The notes under the pieces were generated by a model. The model made no database searches and was not told where the DNA came from. It saw only the letters and a list, made by a program, of their open reading frames with translations. The translations under genes and the position numbers were made by a program. DNA of 64,000 nucleotides, taken from positions 152,385 to 216,384 of the forward strand of contig NZ_PQSP01000005.1 of NCBI RefSeq assembly GCF_003991585.1, given 5' to 3'. This document shows, piece by piece, positions 7,821-16,762 of the stretch. Origin of the DNA: Saezia sanguinis. GTDB lineage: Bacteria; Pseudomonadota; Gammaproteobacteria; Burkholderiales; Burkholderiaceae_C. Numbering within the stretch: the first letter of the stretch is position 1; every line of letters starts with the position of its first letter.

Positions 7821-8546
7821 ATGGAAGAATACACCAATGAACAGCAACTGCTCAACCGCATCAGAGCGGAGCTGTGTGATGGCAGTATCTCGGTGCTTGC
7901 CAGGCGGATCGGCAAAGACGTGTCTTATGTCAGCAGGTTGCTGTATCCGGTGGATAAAAAGGGACGTAAAGGTGTTGGGCTGGAAATCATGAAGGCCTGC
8001 AATAAAGCGTTTGATTTGCCACTGGGCTTTTGGGAGCAGTCTGCTGCGGAAGTGGTGTTTCAGGCGCATGCAGATGCTGCTGGCTCCATGGTTCAGATTC
8101 CCGCGATTGACAGTGTGCTGATCAGGCAGTTTCAGCCAGATTCGGTGCCGGGCATGACACTGTTGCTGGAGGGGCAGCCGGGCGTGATCAAAAGCTGGCA
8201 GGTCAGCCAGTCGTGGCTGCAACAAAATGTAAGGGGTGCTCATCCTCAGAAGCTGTGCCTTTTGACGGGTTTTGGCATGGCCATGCACCCTTTATTCCAT
8301 CCGGGAGACCCTTTATTGGTTGACCAGGGTGTCACGGCGGTTGAAAAGGAGGGGGTCTATTTTTTCCATGTTGACGGGCAGGGCTACATCCGACTGTTGC
8401 AGCGTATTCCCAAGCCGGGCGGAGGATATTTTCTGCGGGCCAAGGCTAAAAACCCCGATTATGATGCCTTCGATCTGGATGAGCAAACTATGAGTTTCCA
8501 GATTCTGGGCCGGGTGTTGATGGTCTGGCGCGGTGAAGCGCTGTAG
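7821..8546 (+). CDS. S24/LexA-like HTH transcriptional regulator with a degenerate protease dyad
   Basis: 241 aa. Residues 10-70 look like a phage-repressor helix-turn-helix (ISVLARRIGKDVSYVSRLL at 23-41). The C-terminal half is a LexA/CI-type S24 domain. The family motif GDSMxP, whose Ser is the nucleophile, aligns with GMAMHP at 152-157, so Ser is Ala154. The general-base Lys aligns with Arg191 in YIRLLQ. GDPLLVD at 162-168 and the fold-defining segments remain. It is therefore predicted to dimerise and bind DNA but not self-cleave, so it should not be inducible by RecA. Start ATG 7821 follows a strong GGGGAGAGAGG. A palindromic operator candidate lies upstream. The next gene, frdA, is on the same strand. 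Confidence 0.8.
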   Translation: MEEYTNEQQLLNRIRAELCDGSISVLARRIGKDVSYVSRLLYPVDKKGRKGVGLEIMKACNKAFDLPLGFWEQSAAEVVFQAHADAAGSMVQIPAIDSVLIRQFQPDSVPGMTLLLEGQPGVIKSWQVSQSWLQQNVRGAHPQKLCLLTGFGMAMHPLFHPGDPLLVDQGVTAVEKEGVYFFHVDGQGYIRLLQRIPKPGGGYFLRAKAKNPDYDAFDLDEQTMSFQILGRVLMVWRGEAL

Positions 8547-8622
8547 CCATGCGTTGTGAGGGGAAAATGAGGCGGTGTTTTGACCCGTGTGAGCTTTCAA
8601 GAGTTGCGCTCAGGGGTAATTT

Positions 8623-8651
8623 TTGGCGAAGAGATTTGAGTCTGCTATGAT
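8623..8651 (+). promoter_or_regulatory. sigma-70-like promoter upstream of the frd operon
   Basis: TTGGCG at 8623-8628, a 17-bp spacer and TATGAT at 8646-8651. It would give a leader of roughly 265 nt before frdA. Sequence match only. Confidence 0.45.
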
Positions 8652-8724
8652 AGGTTCAGCCATGAAAAGCGTGTCAGGCGATTCATGTGAATGATAGTTT
8701 TACCTGTGGGGTTTGCACAGACAT

Positions 8725-8743
8725 TCAAATGATAATTATTTTC
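8725..8743. promoter_or_regulatory. Fur-box-like site upstream of frdA
   Basis: A 19-bp stretch matching the classical Fur consensus at 14 positions, with 13 of 15 in the core ATGATAATTATTTTC. Located about 180 bp before frdA and downstream of the sigma-70-like promoter, so Fur binding could repress readthrough. Iron control would suit an operon with three iron-sulfur clusters. Inferred from pattern. Confidence 0.4.
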
Positions 8744-8797
8744 ATCTCGTGCTAGTTGAATCCTCCTGTTGTTCAGGCAGGGCGGATTGCCTTTGTT

Positions 8798-8813
8798 TGT
8801 GATTATCGTCAAA
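8798..8813. promoter_or_regulatory. FNR/CRP-type site upstream of frdA
   Basis: TGTGA, six bases, TCAAA matches a CRP site at 9 of 10 conserved bases. Shifted by one base, GTGAT, four bases, GTCAA matches the FNR consensus at 8 of 10. It lies about 115 bp before frdA. Activation of fumarate reductase by FNR under anoxia is known in E. coli; here it is inferred. Confidence 0.4.
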
Positions 8814-8922
8814 CTTGTCTGTTAGAGATATGCTCAAATAGGTCTGAGAATAAAGAGGACAGGGTAAAACAAAAATATCAACTTGCTTGCATATACGATG
8901 AATATGCTGGAGAAAGGCCATT

Positions 8923-10686
8923 ATGCAGACTTATAACGCAGATGTTGCCATTGTGGGAGCCGGAGGTGGTGGGTTGCGTGCCGCCATAGAGATTGCCAGG
9001 ACGCTCCCCGATCTGAAAGTTGCTCTCATTTCCAAAGTCTATCCGATGCGCAGCCACACTGTGGCAGCCGAGGGTGGTGCTGCGGCAGTGGTGCGTGACG
9101 ATGACTCACTGGAATACCATTTTAATGACACTGTTTCCGGCGGCGACTGGCTGTGCGAGCAGGATGTGGTTGATTATTTTGTGCAGAATTCAGCCACTGA
9201 AATGGTTCAGCTGGAGCACTGGGGCTGCCCCTGGAGCCGTCAGCCCGATGGGCATGTGAACGTGCGCCGCTTTGGCGGCATGAAAATTCCCCGCACCTGG
9301 TTTGCGGCCGATAAGAGCGGCTTCCATATTCTGCATACGCTGTTCCAGACCTCAATGCAGTTTCCCAGCATCCACCGTTTTGACGAACATTTTGTCATGG
9401 ACTTGATGGTGGAAGATGGCAAGGTAAACGGCGTGTTGTGTTTTGACATGAAAAATGGTGAACCTAGGCTGATCAGTGCGCCTGCAGTGGTGCTGGCGAC
9501 CGGTGGTGCTGGGCGCTGTTACCGTTTCAACACCAACGGTGGTATTGTCACAGGCGATGGCATGGCCATTGCCTACCGGCATGGCGTGCCGTTGCGCGAT
9601 ATGGAGTTTGTCCAGTATCACCCGACAGGTTTGCTTGGTTCCGGTATTCTGATGACGGAAGGCTGCCGCGGTGAGGGCGGTATTCTGGTTAATAAAGATG
9701 GTTACCGCTACCTGCAGGACTACGGTATGGGCCCGGAAACACCGGTTGGCCAACCTAAAAACAAATACATGGAATTGGGGCCGCGCGACAAGGTGTCGCA
9801 GGCTTTCTGGCATGAGCAGAAAAAAGGCCGCGTCATTGAAACCCCGCTGGGGGATGCGGTTTATCTGGACATGCGGCACCTGGGTGAAAAACACCTGCAT
9901 GAACGTCTGCCGCTGATTTGTGAGCTGGCCGAGCAGTTTGCCGGGGTGGACCCGGTGAAAGATCCGGTGCCGGTGCGCCCGGTGGTGCATTACACCATGG
10001 GTGGTATTGAAACCGATGGTGTGACGGCAACGCGCATGCCGGGGCTGTTTGCTGTAGGCGAATGCGCTTCTGTGGGTCTGCACGGTGCTAACCGCTTGGG
10101 TTCTAACTCACTGGCGGAAATTGTGGTGTTTGGTAAGGTGGCCGGAGAGCAGGCCGCCAAATACGCACAAGCGCACGCAGGGGTGGATGCACAGCAACTG
10201 CTGAGCCAGGCACAGAAACGGTTTGGCGAATTTACCAGCCTGCTGGATGGCAAGGGAACAGAAAACCCGGCCGCGATTCGCGATGAAATGGGCGACACGA
10301 TGGAAGAAGGCGTGGGGATCTACCGCGACGCTCAAGGGATTCAGAAAACCATTGACAAGCTGGCAGAACTGAAAGAGCGCTATCGCCATGTGCGAGTCAA
10401 TGACAAGTCGCAGGTGTTCAATACCGACTGGCTCTCAACAATTGAGCTGGGTTATACACTGGATGTCGCGCAGACCATGGCTTATTCAGCGCTGAACCGC
10501 AAAGAGTCGCGTGGCTCGCACCAGCGTCTGGATGCGACAGAGCGTGATGACGTCAATTTCCTGCAACACACATTGGCTTTTTACCAGCAAGGCACTGTAC
10601 CCAAGATCGATTACAGTCCGGTGAAGATTACCAAGTCGCAACCTGCCAAACGCGTTTATGGTGCAGAAGGTGAGGAAACGAAATGA
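8923..10686 (+). CDS. frdA: fumarate reductase flavoprotein subunit FrdA
   Basis: Catalytic subunit of membrane-bound quinol:fumarate reductase, reducing fumarate to succinate in anaerobic respiration. 587 aa. The N-terminal FAD fold is [14 protein letters not shown] (8-21). [10 protein letters not shown] at 44-53 includes the covalent FAD ligand His45. Later come [39 protein letters not shown] and the catalytic-arginine region [13 protein letters not shown] near 386. The chain resembles E. coli FrdA closely throughout, more than typical SdhA. Followed by frdB with a 4-base overlap, then frdC and frdD. Some such enzymes also run as succinate dehydrogenase. Confidence 0.95.
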   Translation: MQTYNADVAIVGAGGGGLRAAIEIARTLPDLKVALISKVYPMRSHTVAAEGGAAAVVRDDDSLEYHFNDTVSGGDWLCEQDVVDYFVQNSATEMVQLEHWGCPWSRQPDGHVNVRRFGGMKIPRTWFAADKSGFHILHTLFQTSMQFPSIHRFDEHFVMDLMVEDGKVNGVLCFDMKNGEPRLISAPAVVLATGGAGRCYRFNTNGGIVTGDGMAIAYRHGVPLRDMEFVQYHPTGLLGSGILMTEGCRGEGGILVNKDGYRYLQDYGMGPETPVGQPKNKYMELGPRDKVSQAFWHEQKKGRVIETPLGDAVYLDMRHLGEKHLHERLPLICELAEQFAGVDPVKDPVPVRPVVHYTMGGIETDGVTATRMPGLFAVGECASVGLHGANRLGSNSLAEIVVFGKVAGEQAAKYAQAHAGVDAQQLLSQAQKRFGEFTSLLDGKGTENPAAIRDEMGDTMEEGVGIYRDAQGIQKTIDKLAELKERYRHVRVNDKSQVFNTDWLSTIELGYTLDVAQTMAYSALNRKESRGSHQRLDATERDDVNFLQHTLAFYQQGTVPKIDYSPVKITKSQPAKRVYGAEGEETK

Positions 10687-11504
10687 GTGATGTCAAAAAT
10701 ACAACACACGATGCCGCATCTGAAAAGACGATCCAGATAGAGGTTTTGCGTTACCGTCCGGATGTTGACCCGGTTCCGTGGACACAGGTGTTTGATGTGC
10801 CCTGGAAGAATGAAACCTCCATTCTGGAAGCGCTGCAATACATCAAGGATCACCTGGATTCCTCACTGACTTTCCGCTGGTCATGCCGCATGGCTGTGTG
10901 CGGATCGTGCGGGGTGGTTGTCAATGGTGAGCCGAAACTGGCCTGTTCCACGTTCATTCGTGACTACCCGGAAGGCACAAAAAAACTGAGGGTTGATCCG
11001 CTGGATAATTTCGATGTTGAAAAAGATCTGGTGGTCAATATTGATCCTTTCCTGCAAAAGCTGGAGTCGATCAAGCCTTACATCATCCGTAAAACGGGCG
11101 CGGAAATAGCAGTGGGCGAAGACGGCAAGCCGCAGGAGTACATGCAGACGCCGGCACAACTGGCCAAGTTCAAAGAGCTGACCATGTGCATCAACTGCAT
11201 GTTGTGCTACTCGGCCTGTCCGCAGGTGGCGATGAACGTGGAATTTTTAGGCCCGGCCACGATTGCGCTGGCGACACGCTATAACTACGACTCGCGTGAT
11301 GAAGGTGAGGCAGAGCGTAAGCCGGTGCTGTATCAGGAAAATGGTGTGTGGCCCTGTACATTCGTTGGATACTGCTCTGAAGTGTGTCCCAAGCATGTGG
11401 ATCCGGGTGGCAGTATTCAGCAGAATAAGTCGCGCGGCCTGATGTACTGGGCGGGCAATCTGTTGTCTGGCGGCAGTAAAGCCGCAGAGAAGAAGGAGGG
11501 ATAA
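10683..11504 (+). CDS. frdB: fumarate reductase iron-sulfur subunit FrdB
   Basis: Carries electrons from quinol to FrdA through three clusters. The plant-type [2Fe-2S] ligands are Cys68, Cys73, Cys76 and Cys88. The bacterial ferredoxin-type motif supplies Cys169, Cys172, Cys175 and Cys179, and the second set is Cys225, Cys231 and Cys235 followed by a Pro. All ligands are present. At 273 aa it is about 30 residues longer than E. coli FrdB, with extra residues at the N-terminus and C-terminus. The ATG overlaps the frdA stop (ATGA), which implies translational coupling. Confidence 0.95.
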   Translation: MSDVKNTTHDAASEKTIQIEVLRYRPDVDPVPWTQVFDVPWKNETSILEALQYIKDHLDSSLTFRWSCRMAVCGSCGVVVNGEPKLACSTFIRDYPEGTKKLRVDPLDNFDVEKDLVVNIDPFLQKLESIKPYIIRKTGAEIAVGEDGKPQEYMQTPAQLAKFKELTMCINCMLCYSACPQVAMNVEFLGPATIALATRYNYDSRDEGEAERKPVLYQENGVWPCTFVGYCSEVCPKHVDPGGSIQQNKSRGLMYWAGNLLSGGSKAAEKKEG

Positions 11505-11507
11505 GCC

Positions 11508-11900
11508 ATGAGTCGAAAACCTTTTAAACGGGAAATGCCCAATGACTGGTTTACCAAAAACTCCTACTACCGCCGTTACATGGTGCGTGAGTTCAGTTGT
11601 GTGCTGATCGGGCTGTATGTCATCAATCTGATGGCGGGCATTGTGGCGCTGGCCTCATCTCCCATACATTGGGGGCTCTGGGTGGCTTCACAATACAACC
11701 CGGTGATGATCCTGGTGGCTATCGCATCTCTGGTTGCCGGTATCTGGCATACAGTGACCTGGTTCCAGACCATGCCCAAGGTGATCAAGATTTTGCAGGG
11801 TGACCATTTCATGCCGGCAAAAACCATCATTACCGGGTGTTACATCCTGCTGGCAGCGGTGTCATTGGCATTGCTGCTGCTGGTTGCTATTTTTGCCTGA
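11508..11900 (+). CDS. frdC: fumarate reductase membrane anchor FrdC
   Basis: 130-aa integral membrane anchor of the quinol:fumarate reductase, the same length as E. coli FrdC. The soluble N-terminus (KPFKREMPNDWFTKNSYYRRYMVREFS) leads to three helices at about 33-53, 65-87 and 104-128. The YYRRYMVRE segment matches the quinol-site region of FrdC (PFYRFYMLRE in E. coli). Starts 3 bp after frdB behind AAGGAGGG, an unusually strong ribosome site. Confidence 0.9.
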   Translation: MSRKPFKREMPNDWFTKNSYYRRYMVREFSCVLIGLYVINLMAGIVALASSPIHWGLWVASQYNPVMILVAIASLVAGIWHTVTWFQTMPKVIKILQGDHFMPAKTIITGCYILLAAVSLALLLLVAIFA

Positions 11901-11925
11901 TGGATGACAAGAGGAGATAAATCAA

Positions 11926-12312
11926 ATGGCCTCAATGAACGAACACTCACAACCTGTCGCGGCATCCACAGGTCAAAAACGCACCTATAAGCCAATTTTC
12001 TGGAGCCTGTTTGCTGCCGGGGGGATGATTGCCGCGCTTGTCATCCCTGTGCTGGTGGTTATTTTCAGCATCTGGTTGCCACTGCATCCGGAAAAAGCGA
12101 TGGGGTTCTACCAATCGTTTGGCTGGGTTGCCCAGAACAAGTTCTTTTTGCTGATTACGGCTGGCGTACTGTTTTTGATGCTGTGGCATTGCGCACACCG
12201 TTTTTATTACTGCCTGCATGATATCAAGGTGTCTCTGGGCTTTAGAGGCAAATGCGTGTTGTACGGGGTTCCCGTGCTGGCATTTTTATTGACGATGATT
12301 CTGGGCTGGTAA
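11926..12312 (+). CDS. frdD: fumarate reductase membrane anchor FrdD
   Basis: 128-aa anchor subunit, somewhat longer than the 119-aa E. coli FrdD because of a polar N-terminal extension (residues 1-20). Three helices lie at about 25-50, 65-88 and 102-127. The motif HCAHRFYYCLHDIKV at 87-101 matches the conserved FrdD histidine region near the quinone site. Start ATG 11926 follows AAGAGGAGA. It ends the operon and is followed by a strong terminator. Confidence 0.9.
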   Translation: MASMNEHSQPVAASTGQKRTYKPIFWSLFAAGGMIAALVIPVLVVIFSIWLPLHPEKAMGFYQSFGWVAQNKFFLLITAGVLFLMLWHCAHRFYYCLHDIKVSLGFRGKCVLYGVPVLAFLLTMILGW

Positions 12313-12331
12313 CTGCCTGTGGCATGAGTAT

Positions 12332-12366
12332 AAAAACCGGCGTTGCGTATGCGATGCCGGTTTTTT
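12332..12366. terminator. bidirectional terminator between frdD and the ABC permease gene
   Basis: Stem AAAAACCGGC (12332-12341) pairs with GCCGGTTTTT (12356-12365) across a 14-nt loop. T-runs flank the stem in both readings, so it can end frdABCD and the convergent ABC transporter operon. Confidence 0.85.
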
Positions 12367-12388
12367 CATTCAAAGAGATACAGGCTCT

Positions 12389-13171
12389 TTAATGGTGGTG
12401 TTCGTGTGGGTCTTCCCAGAACACAACTTTTTTGCGCAGGCAGGAAATCAGCGCATAAGCCAAAATGCCCATAACTCCCAGCGCAATCAGTACCCCAAAC
12501 ATATCAGCAATTTTTGCCTGGGCTTCATACTGAAGAATTCTTAAACCCAGGCCTGCACTGGCCCCGACAAATTCGGCCACCAGCGCACCGGTCAAGGACA
12601 TGATGATACCCAGCCGCAATCCGGTGAAAAAGTGCGGCATGGCATTGGGGATGGAGAGTTTGAGCAGGATCTGCATACGGGAAGCACCAAATGCGCGCAG
12701 CATTTGCAGTTGCTCGGCGTTGGTGGACTGTAACCCGGCAATCACATTGATCATGATGGGAAAGCACGAGATGGTGACGGCCAGCGCGATTTTGGGCGCC
12801 ATGCCGTAACCAAACCAGTACAGGTAAATAGGCGCCAGTGCAATGCTGGGGATGGTTTGGAACGCGACAATATAGGGCAGCAGGCTTAACTCGAGCGTAT
12901 AAAACTGCGAAATGAGCACGCCCAGTGTCACAGCGATCACAATGCTCAGCAGAAAGCCCCAGAATGTTTCCTGCAGCGTGACCCACACATCCCGCCAAAA
13001 CGAGGGGGTTTGCAGCATCGCCAGCAGTTTTTCCCCAATGTCACTGGGGGCCGGCAGCGTATAAGCCGGGGTGTCGGTGACGCGTACAAAAATCTGCCAG
13101 GCGGCTGTCACCAGGATAAATACCAGAACAACCAAAACGGCCTGTGTTATTCTGTTTTTACGTGGGATCAT
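12389..13171 (-). CDS. ABC transporter permease, nitrate/sulfonate/taurine (SsuC/TauC) type
   Basis: 260-aa inner-membrane permease with six likely helices. The EAA-type coupling loop AFGASRMQILLKLSIPNAMP lies near residues 160-180 and contacts the ATPase. The family context is import of small oxyanions, sulfonates or thiamine precursors. The C-terminal tail is acidic and His-rich (EDPHEHHH). Last gene of a minus-strand operon after the substrate-binding and ATPase genes, ended by the bidirectional terminator. Confidence 0.88.
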   Translation of the reverse strand: MIPRKNRITQAVLVVLVFILVTAAWQIFVRVTDTPAYTLPAPSDIGEKLLAMLQTPSFWRDVWVTLQETFWGFLLSIVIAVTLGVLISQFYTLELSLLPYIVAFQTIPSIALAPIYLYWFGYGMAPKIALAVTISCFPIMINVIAGLQSTNAEQLQMLRAFGASRMQILLKLSIPNAMPHFFTGLRLGIIMSLTGALVAEFVGASAGLGLRILQYEAQAKIADMFGVLIALGVMGILAYALISCLRKKVVFWEDPHEHHH

Positions 13172-13245
13172 GTGAAATCTGTTTCCGTCTGGCTCAATAT
13201 CAATTTACAGCTTTAAAGCTGCCAATAAACTCATGATGAAAGCTG

Positions 13246-14052
13246 TCAGCAGCCTCTGGGTTGATTGTAATCAAAATATTGCCGGATATAGGCTAATACC
13301 TGGCCTGCATAGTTATTGTTCATGTCTGAGAGCTGGCGCGGGCGCGGCAGATCGTCAATCGAAACAATTTCTGCAATACGCCCGGGTCGCGGACTCAGGA
13401 TGACAATACGGTCGGCCAGAAAAACGGCCTCTGAAATGGAGTGCGTAACAAAAATGATGGTTTTTTTGCTTTGCATCCAGATGCGCTGCAGCTCCACGTT
13501 TAAAAACTCGCGGGTCATGGCATCCAGCGCGCCAAACGGCTCGTCCATCAATAATACATCCGGGTCACAGACCAAAGCGCGGCAGATGCCGGCACGCTGC
13601 TTCATGCCGCCGGAAAGCTCTTTGGGGTATTTATGCTCGAAGCCTTTCAGTCCGGCGATTTCGATCAACTCTAAAGCCCGTTGCTGATAGGCTGTTGTGT
13701 CAGATACACGCAGCAGCTCCACCGGCAACATGACATTTTCCAGCGTGGTGCGCCAGGGTAACAAAGTGGGTTCCTGAAAGACAACCCCGACGGCCGGGGA
13801 CGGTTGGGTGACCGGCTGGCCATGAATCAGCACCTGCCCTTCGGTAATGGGAACCAGCGCCGCTAGAATTTTCAGTAAAGTGGTTTTGCCGCAACCGGAT
13901 GGCCCGATCAGTGCGACAAATTCCCCCTGGTGAATGGTCAGGCTGACATCCTCCAACGCCACAGTGGTACCGGTCTTTTTAGACTGGTACGCTTTTGTCA
14001 GGTGACTGATCTGAATAAAAGGGCTGACGGGCTGGTGTGCCGCAATGTCCAT
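13246..14052 (-). CDS. ABC transporter ATP-binding protein, nitrate/sulfonate/taurine (SsuB/TauB) type
   Basis: 268-aa cytoplasmic ATPase. Walker A is GPSGCGKT near residues 53-60, the Q-loop is VVFQEPTLLPW, the signature is LSGGMKQR near 145, Walker B is VLLMDEPFGALD near 165, and the switch His is in FVTHSISEAV. All catalytic motifs are present. It lies 74 bp before the permease and about 100 bp after the binding protein, so all three belong to one importer. Confidence 0.9.
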   Translation of the reverse strand: MDIAAHQPVSPFIQISHLTKAYQSKKTGTTVALEDVSLTIHQGEFVALIGPSGCGKTTLLKILAALVPITEGQVLIHGQPVTQPSPAVGVVFQEPTLLPWRTTLENVMLPVELLRVSDTTAYQQRALELIEIAGLKGFEHKYPKELSGGMKQRAGICRALVCDPDVLLMDEPFGALDAMTREFLNVELQRIWMQSKKTIIFVTHSISEAVFLADRIVILSPRPGRIAEIVSIDDLPRPRQLSDMNNNYAGQVLAYIRQYFDYNQPRGC

Positions 14053-14151
14053 GAATAAACCTCAATGTCTACCATGGGTCATTGTAGTGATTTATCCATA
14101 ACCTGTTAATACGCCAAACGGATGTATTGCGTTCCCGAAAATTGGGCAATA

Positions 14152-15225
14152 TTACCGCTTTTCAGTGATATCGCTGATATCCAGCGGATAAATCTGCGGC
14201 ATCAGTGAGCCATCCCATACCTGTGCCGGTGTCAGTTGGGTTTCGATCTGCCCGGTCTGGTAGGCAAATTTCAGCAGGGCATCCCAGCGCTCGTTGCTGA
14301 TGTTGAGCCATTGCCCCCAGGTTGCGGGGTCTGCATTGTCTTTGGGAATAGAGTCGCCTAGCGCAATGCGCATGGCTTCCAGTGTGTTCCGTGCATCCTG
14401 GCTGCGGGGGTCGCTGCTGCCGGCTAGCTGGGGATATTCGGCAAAGCTGAGTGCCAACGCGCTTTCCGGGTAGAGTTGTGTATAAATAATGCCTTTATAG
14501 GCAGCACGCACGAACCTCACCAGGTCTTGCGGGCGTTCCTGCAGCATTTTGGTGCTGGTGACCATGGTGACGCTGAACAGTTTTTCCATTTCCGCCGGGC
14601 GTGGCAGCAGCGTCAGGGTAACGCCGTTTTGGCGCATGACGGTAAAGGAGTCGGAATAACTGTCTACCGCATCAACCTCATTGTTGCGCAAAGCGGCGGC
14701 AGCTCTGGCGCCTGCGCCAACGGCAACGATGGTCACGTCATCTTCGCTTAAACCAGCCAGGTGCAAATTGGCTTTCAGGTCGGCATAAGAGGCGGAAGCC
14801 AGGCTGATGACGCCAATGCGCCGGCCCTTGAGGTCTGCAATGGTTTTAATGGCAGACCCTTGCGGAACACCAATGAAATAAGGCCATTGCACGGTAATGC
14901 CGGCAAATGCCTTGACCGGAATGCCGCGCTCTACCGCAGAGGCAATGGTGGTGGACGATGCGTAGGCAATATCCGCGCTGCCGTTGGCTACCGCCTGTAA
15001 GGCAGCGGTGGAGCCGCTGGTGGTGATAATGGCAACGGAGATGTCTTCTTCTTTGAAATAACCAAGTTGTTTAGGAACGGCAATGGTGAAGGTTTCTTCT
15101 GCCGGTGTGATGGTATTGCGTGCCAGTGCAATTGTCAGGTTGTTTTGCGCATGTGCCACTGTCGCCAGAAAAATTCCCAGGCAAGCGGCAATTTTTTGAA
15201 AAACGGAGAGACGCGATATTTTCAT
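14152..15225 (-). CDS. ABC transporter substrate-binding protein, SsuA/NMT1-like
   Basis: 357-aa periplasmic binding protein. The signal peptide MKISRLSVFQKIAACLGIFL leads to a cleavage site after AHA (residue 26). The mature part follows the NMT1/SsuA pattern: a leading strand, an EEDISVAIITTSGSTAALQAVANG segment, and a hinge near KTIADLKGRRIGVIS. Ligand class (aliphatic sulfonate, taurine, nitrate, pyrimidine) cannot be told. First gene of the operon; an AAGGAA ribosome site precedes ATG 15225, and a TATACT-like -10 lies about 50 bp upstream on the minus strand. Confidence 0.85.
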   Translation of the reverse strand: MKISRLSVFQKIAACLGIFLATVAHAQNNLTIALARNTITPAEETFTIAVPKQLGYFKEEDISVAIITTSGSTAALQAVANGSADIAYASSTTIASAVERGIPVKAFAGITVQWPYFIGVPQGSAIKTIADLKGRRIGVISLASASYADLKANLHLAGLSEDDVTIVAVGAGARAAAALRNNEVDAVDSYSDSFTVMRQNGVTLTLLPRPAEMEKLFSVTMVTSTKMLQERPQDLVRFVRAAYKGIIYTQLYPESALALSFAEYPQLAGSSDPRSQDARNTLEAMRIALGDSIPKDNADPATWGQWLNISNERWDALLKFAYQTGQIETQLTPAQVWDGSLMPQIYPLDISDITEKR

Positions 15226-15588
15226 GGAAATTCCTTATGATGGGACATACCAACAACGTGGCGCAAATGTAAAGTATAAAGGGGAATGGTTTTGTTGATG
15301 ATGGCGTCAGGTTGCGTTGCAGTGATTTCTTCGGGCTGTTTTTGTTTGAAATCGCAAAAGCGCAGAAAGTGCTACAGGCGAAACGGATTCATCACGGGTA
15401 AGAATATGCCTGATTCTGAAAGATGGGATTGAAAGGCTAAAAATTGCCATTCTGCCATCCGGCTTTTGATGCCTTTAAAATAGCTTGCAGTGATACCATA
15501 TCCACTCCGTCGCGGATAACCGGGCAACAGGTTGCCGGCGGCGGTATCTCCCAAGGGCGCGTGTTTGTATTGTGATGAAAGTTTAAAA
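15226..15588. other. divergent intergenic region between the ABC operon and the HicB-like gene
   Basis: 363 bp. The only element I can support is a minus-strand TATACT at 15273-15278, a candidate -10 for the ABC operon without a good -35. No small HicA-like toxin frame or RNA gene is visible. Confidence 0.35.
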
Positions 15589-16026
15589 ATGAAATTTCCA
15601 ATCCGTATCCGGCAAGAAGAAAATGAATTGATTCTGGATGCAGTGCCAGCGTTTGCGATTGTATTGAATTACCGGGTACTGGATACGGTGCGGGGGCAGT
15701 CGGTGGAAGAGGTTGAGCAGAAAACGAAAAAGCTGCTTTCCGATACGTTGCACCGGTTTATTCTGGCTGATGAATATGTGGGCCTGCCCCGCATGTTGAG
15801 TATTTATCAGAAAAGCGAGTTGCAGGTTGCCGAGCATAACAAAATCTGGACGACCGTGGATATTGAGGTGGATGACCTGGCGCTGCCGGTTGAGCAGACC
15901 AGTGTCACATTGCCCGCAGATCTGGTCAAAAAATTACAGGCCATGGCCAGCACCATTGACAGCTCTGTGGACATGATGCTGACCGTGCTGCTGGCGCATA
16001 CACGCGCTGAGTATAAAAAAGACTGA
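15589..16026 (+). CDS. orphan HicB-like antitoxin-type protein (145 aa)
   Basis: Two-part layout reminiscent of HicB. Residues 1-65 are a small alpha/beta unit (KFPIRIRQEENELILDAVPAF, then a helix GQSVEEVEQKTKKLLSDTL). Residues 103-143 look like a ribbon-helix-helix DNA-binding domain (TSVTLPADLVKKLQAMASTI). The family resemblance is by eye only. No HicA-like partner of about 60 aa is visible on either side, so any antitoxin role is unproven. Start chosen at ATG 15589; the frame is open upstream but without family-like sequence. Flanked by an ABC operon (divergent) and ruvA (convergent). Confidence 0.55.
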   Translation: MKFPIRIRQEENELILDAVPAFAIVLNYRVLDTVRGQSVEEVEQKTKKLLSDTLHRFILADEYVGLPRMLSIYQKSELQVAEHNKIWTTVDIEVDDLALPVEQTSVTLPADLVKKLQAMASTIDSSVDMMLTVLLAHTRAEYKKD

Positions 16027-16074
16027 AACCGTTCTTGCCAGCCGTGGTTAATTGCTGGCAGGTATGTTTCAGGT

Positions 16075-16650
16075 TTATTTGGATAATGCCCGCAGTGCCT
16101 GCTTGATGCCTTCGGCAACGCCAATGTCGGCCGGCAGATGCTTGAACGCTGCACGGGCCTCTTTGTCGTTATAGCCCAGAGCCAGCAGCGCCTGCACAAT
16201 GTCAGACTGGGTTTCGCTTTGAACTGTGCTGTCGGCTACCCCCAGATCTTCACCGAATTTGCCTTTAAGCTCCAGCAACAGGCGCTCGGCGGTTTTTTTG
16301 CCGATGCCGGGGACTTTGACAAGGCGGCCGACTTCCTGTGTGGAAACGGCATGGGCCAGGTCGCTCACAGAAAGACCGGAGAGGATGGAGAGTGCTGTGC
16401 GCGGGCCGACGCCAGATATCTTGACCAGTTGTCTAAAGGCGTCGCGTTCTGTCGCGGTGCCAAAGCCAAACAGGATCTGGGCATCTTCACGAACGATGAA
16501 ATGCGTCAGTAGCGTGACTTTGTCACCTGCTGCCGGCAGGTTGTAGAAAGTGCTCATCGGCACGTCCACCAGGTAGCCGACACCGCCCACATCAACCAGA
16601 ATCTGCGGCGGATTTTTTTCCGCCAAAATACCACTTAAACGTCCAATCAT
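16075..16650 (-). CDS. ruvA: Holliday junction branch migration protein RuvA
   Basis: Tetrameric DNA-binding subunit that holds the four-way junction for the RuvB motor. 191 aa from ATG 16650 ([20 protein letters not shown]), standard length. The N-terminal OB fold (1-64) contains [10 protein letters not shown]. Helix-hairpin-helix motifs are [17 protein letters not shown] and [19 protein letters not shown]. The C-terminal domain (about 145-191) binds RuvB. The frame extends 40 codons upstream, but that stretch is not RuvA-like. ruvB and ruvC, usual neighbours, are not adjacent. Confidence 0.94.
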   Translation of the reverse strand: MIGRLSGILAEKNPPQILVDVGGVGYLVDVPMSTFYNLPAAGDKVTLLTHFIVREDAQILFGFGTATERDAFRQLVKISGVGPRTALSILSGLSVSDLAHAVSTQEVGRLVKVPGIGKKTAERLLLELKGKFGEDLGVADSTVQSETQSDIVQALLALGYNDKEARAAFKHLPADIGVAEGIKQALRALSK

Positions 16651-16762
16651 GATGTCAATATAATGTTTCAATGGGTGCATGTTAGCAGGATGGATCGATT
16701 CCATGTGACAATCCTGGTGAATGCCGATATGAACAGATGTCCATACAGAAACCGGAGTCAGC

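Noticed and set aside
9352..10083. 243-codon minus-strand open frame within frdA
   Set aside because: It lies wholly opposite conserved FrdA motifs, and its His/Gln-rich translation is typical of antisense frames.
12525..12998. 157-codon alternative frame inside the ABC permease gene
   Set aside because: Same-strand shadow of the permease; Cys/His/Arg-rich with no helices, while the permease frame is clearly right.
16720..16750. ACAG and CTGT-like words upstream of ruvA resembling a LexA box
   Set aside because: The two half-sites are in direct, not inverted, orientation, so they do not form the LexA dyad.
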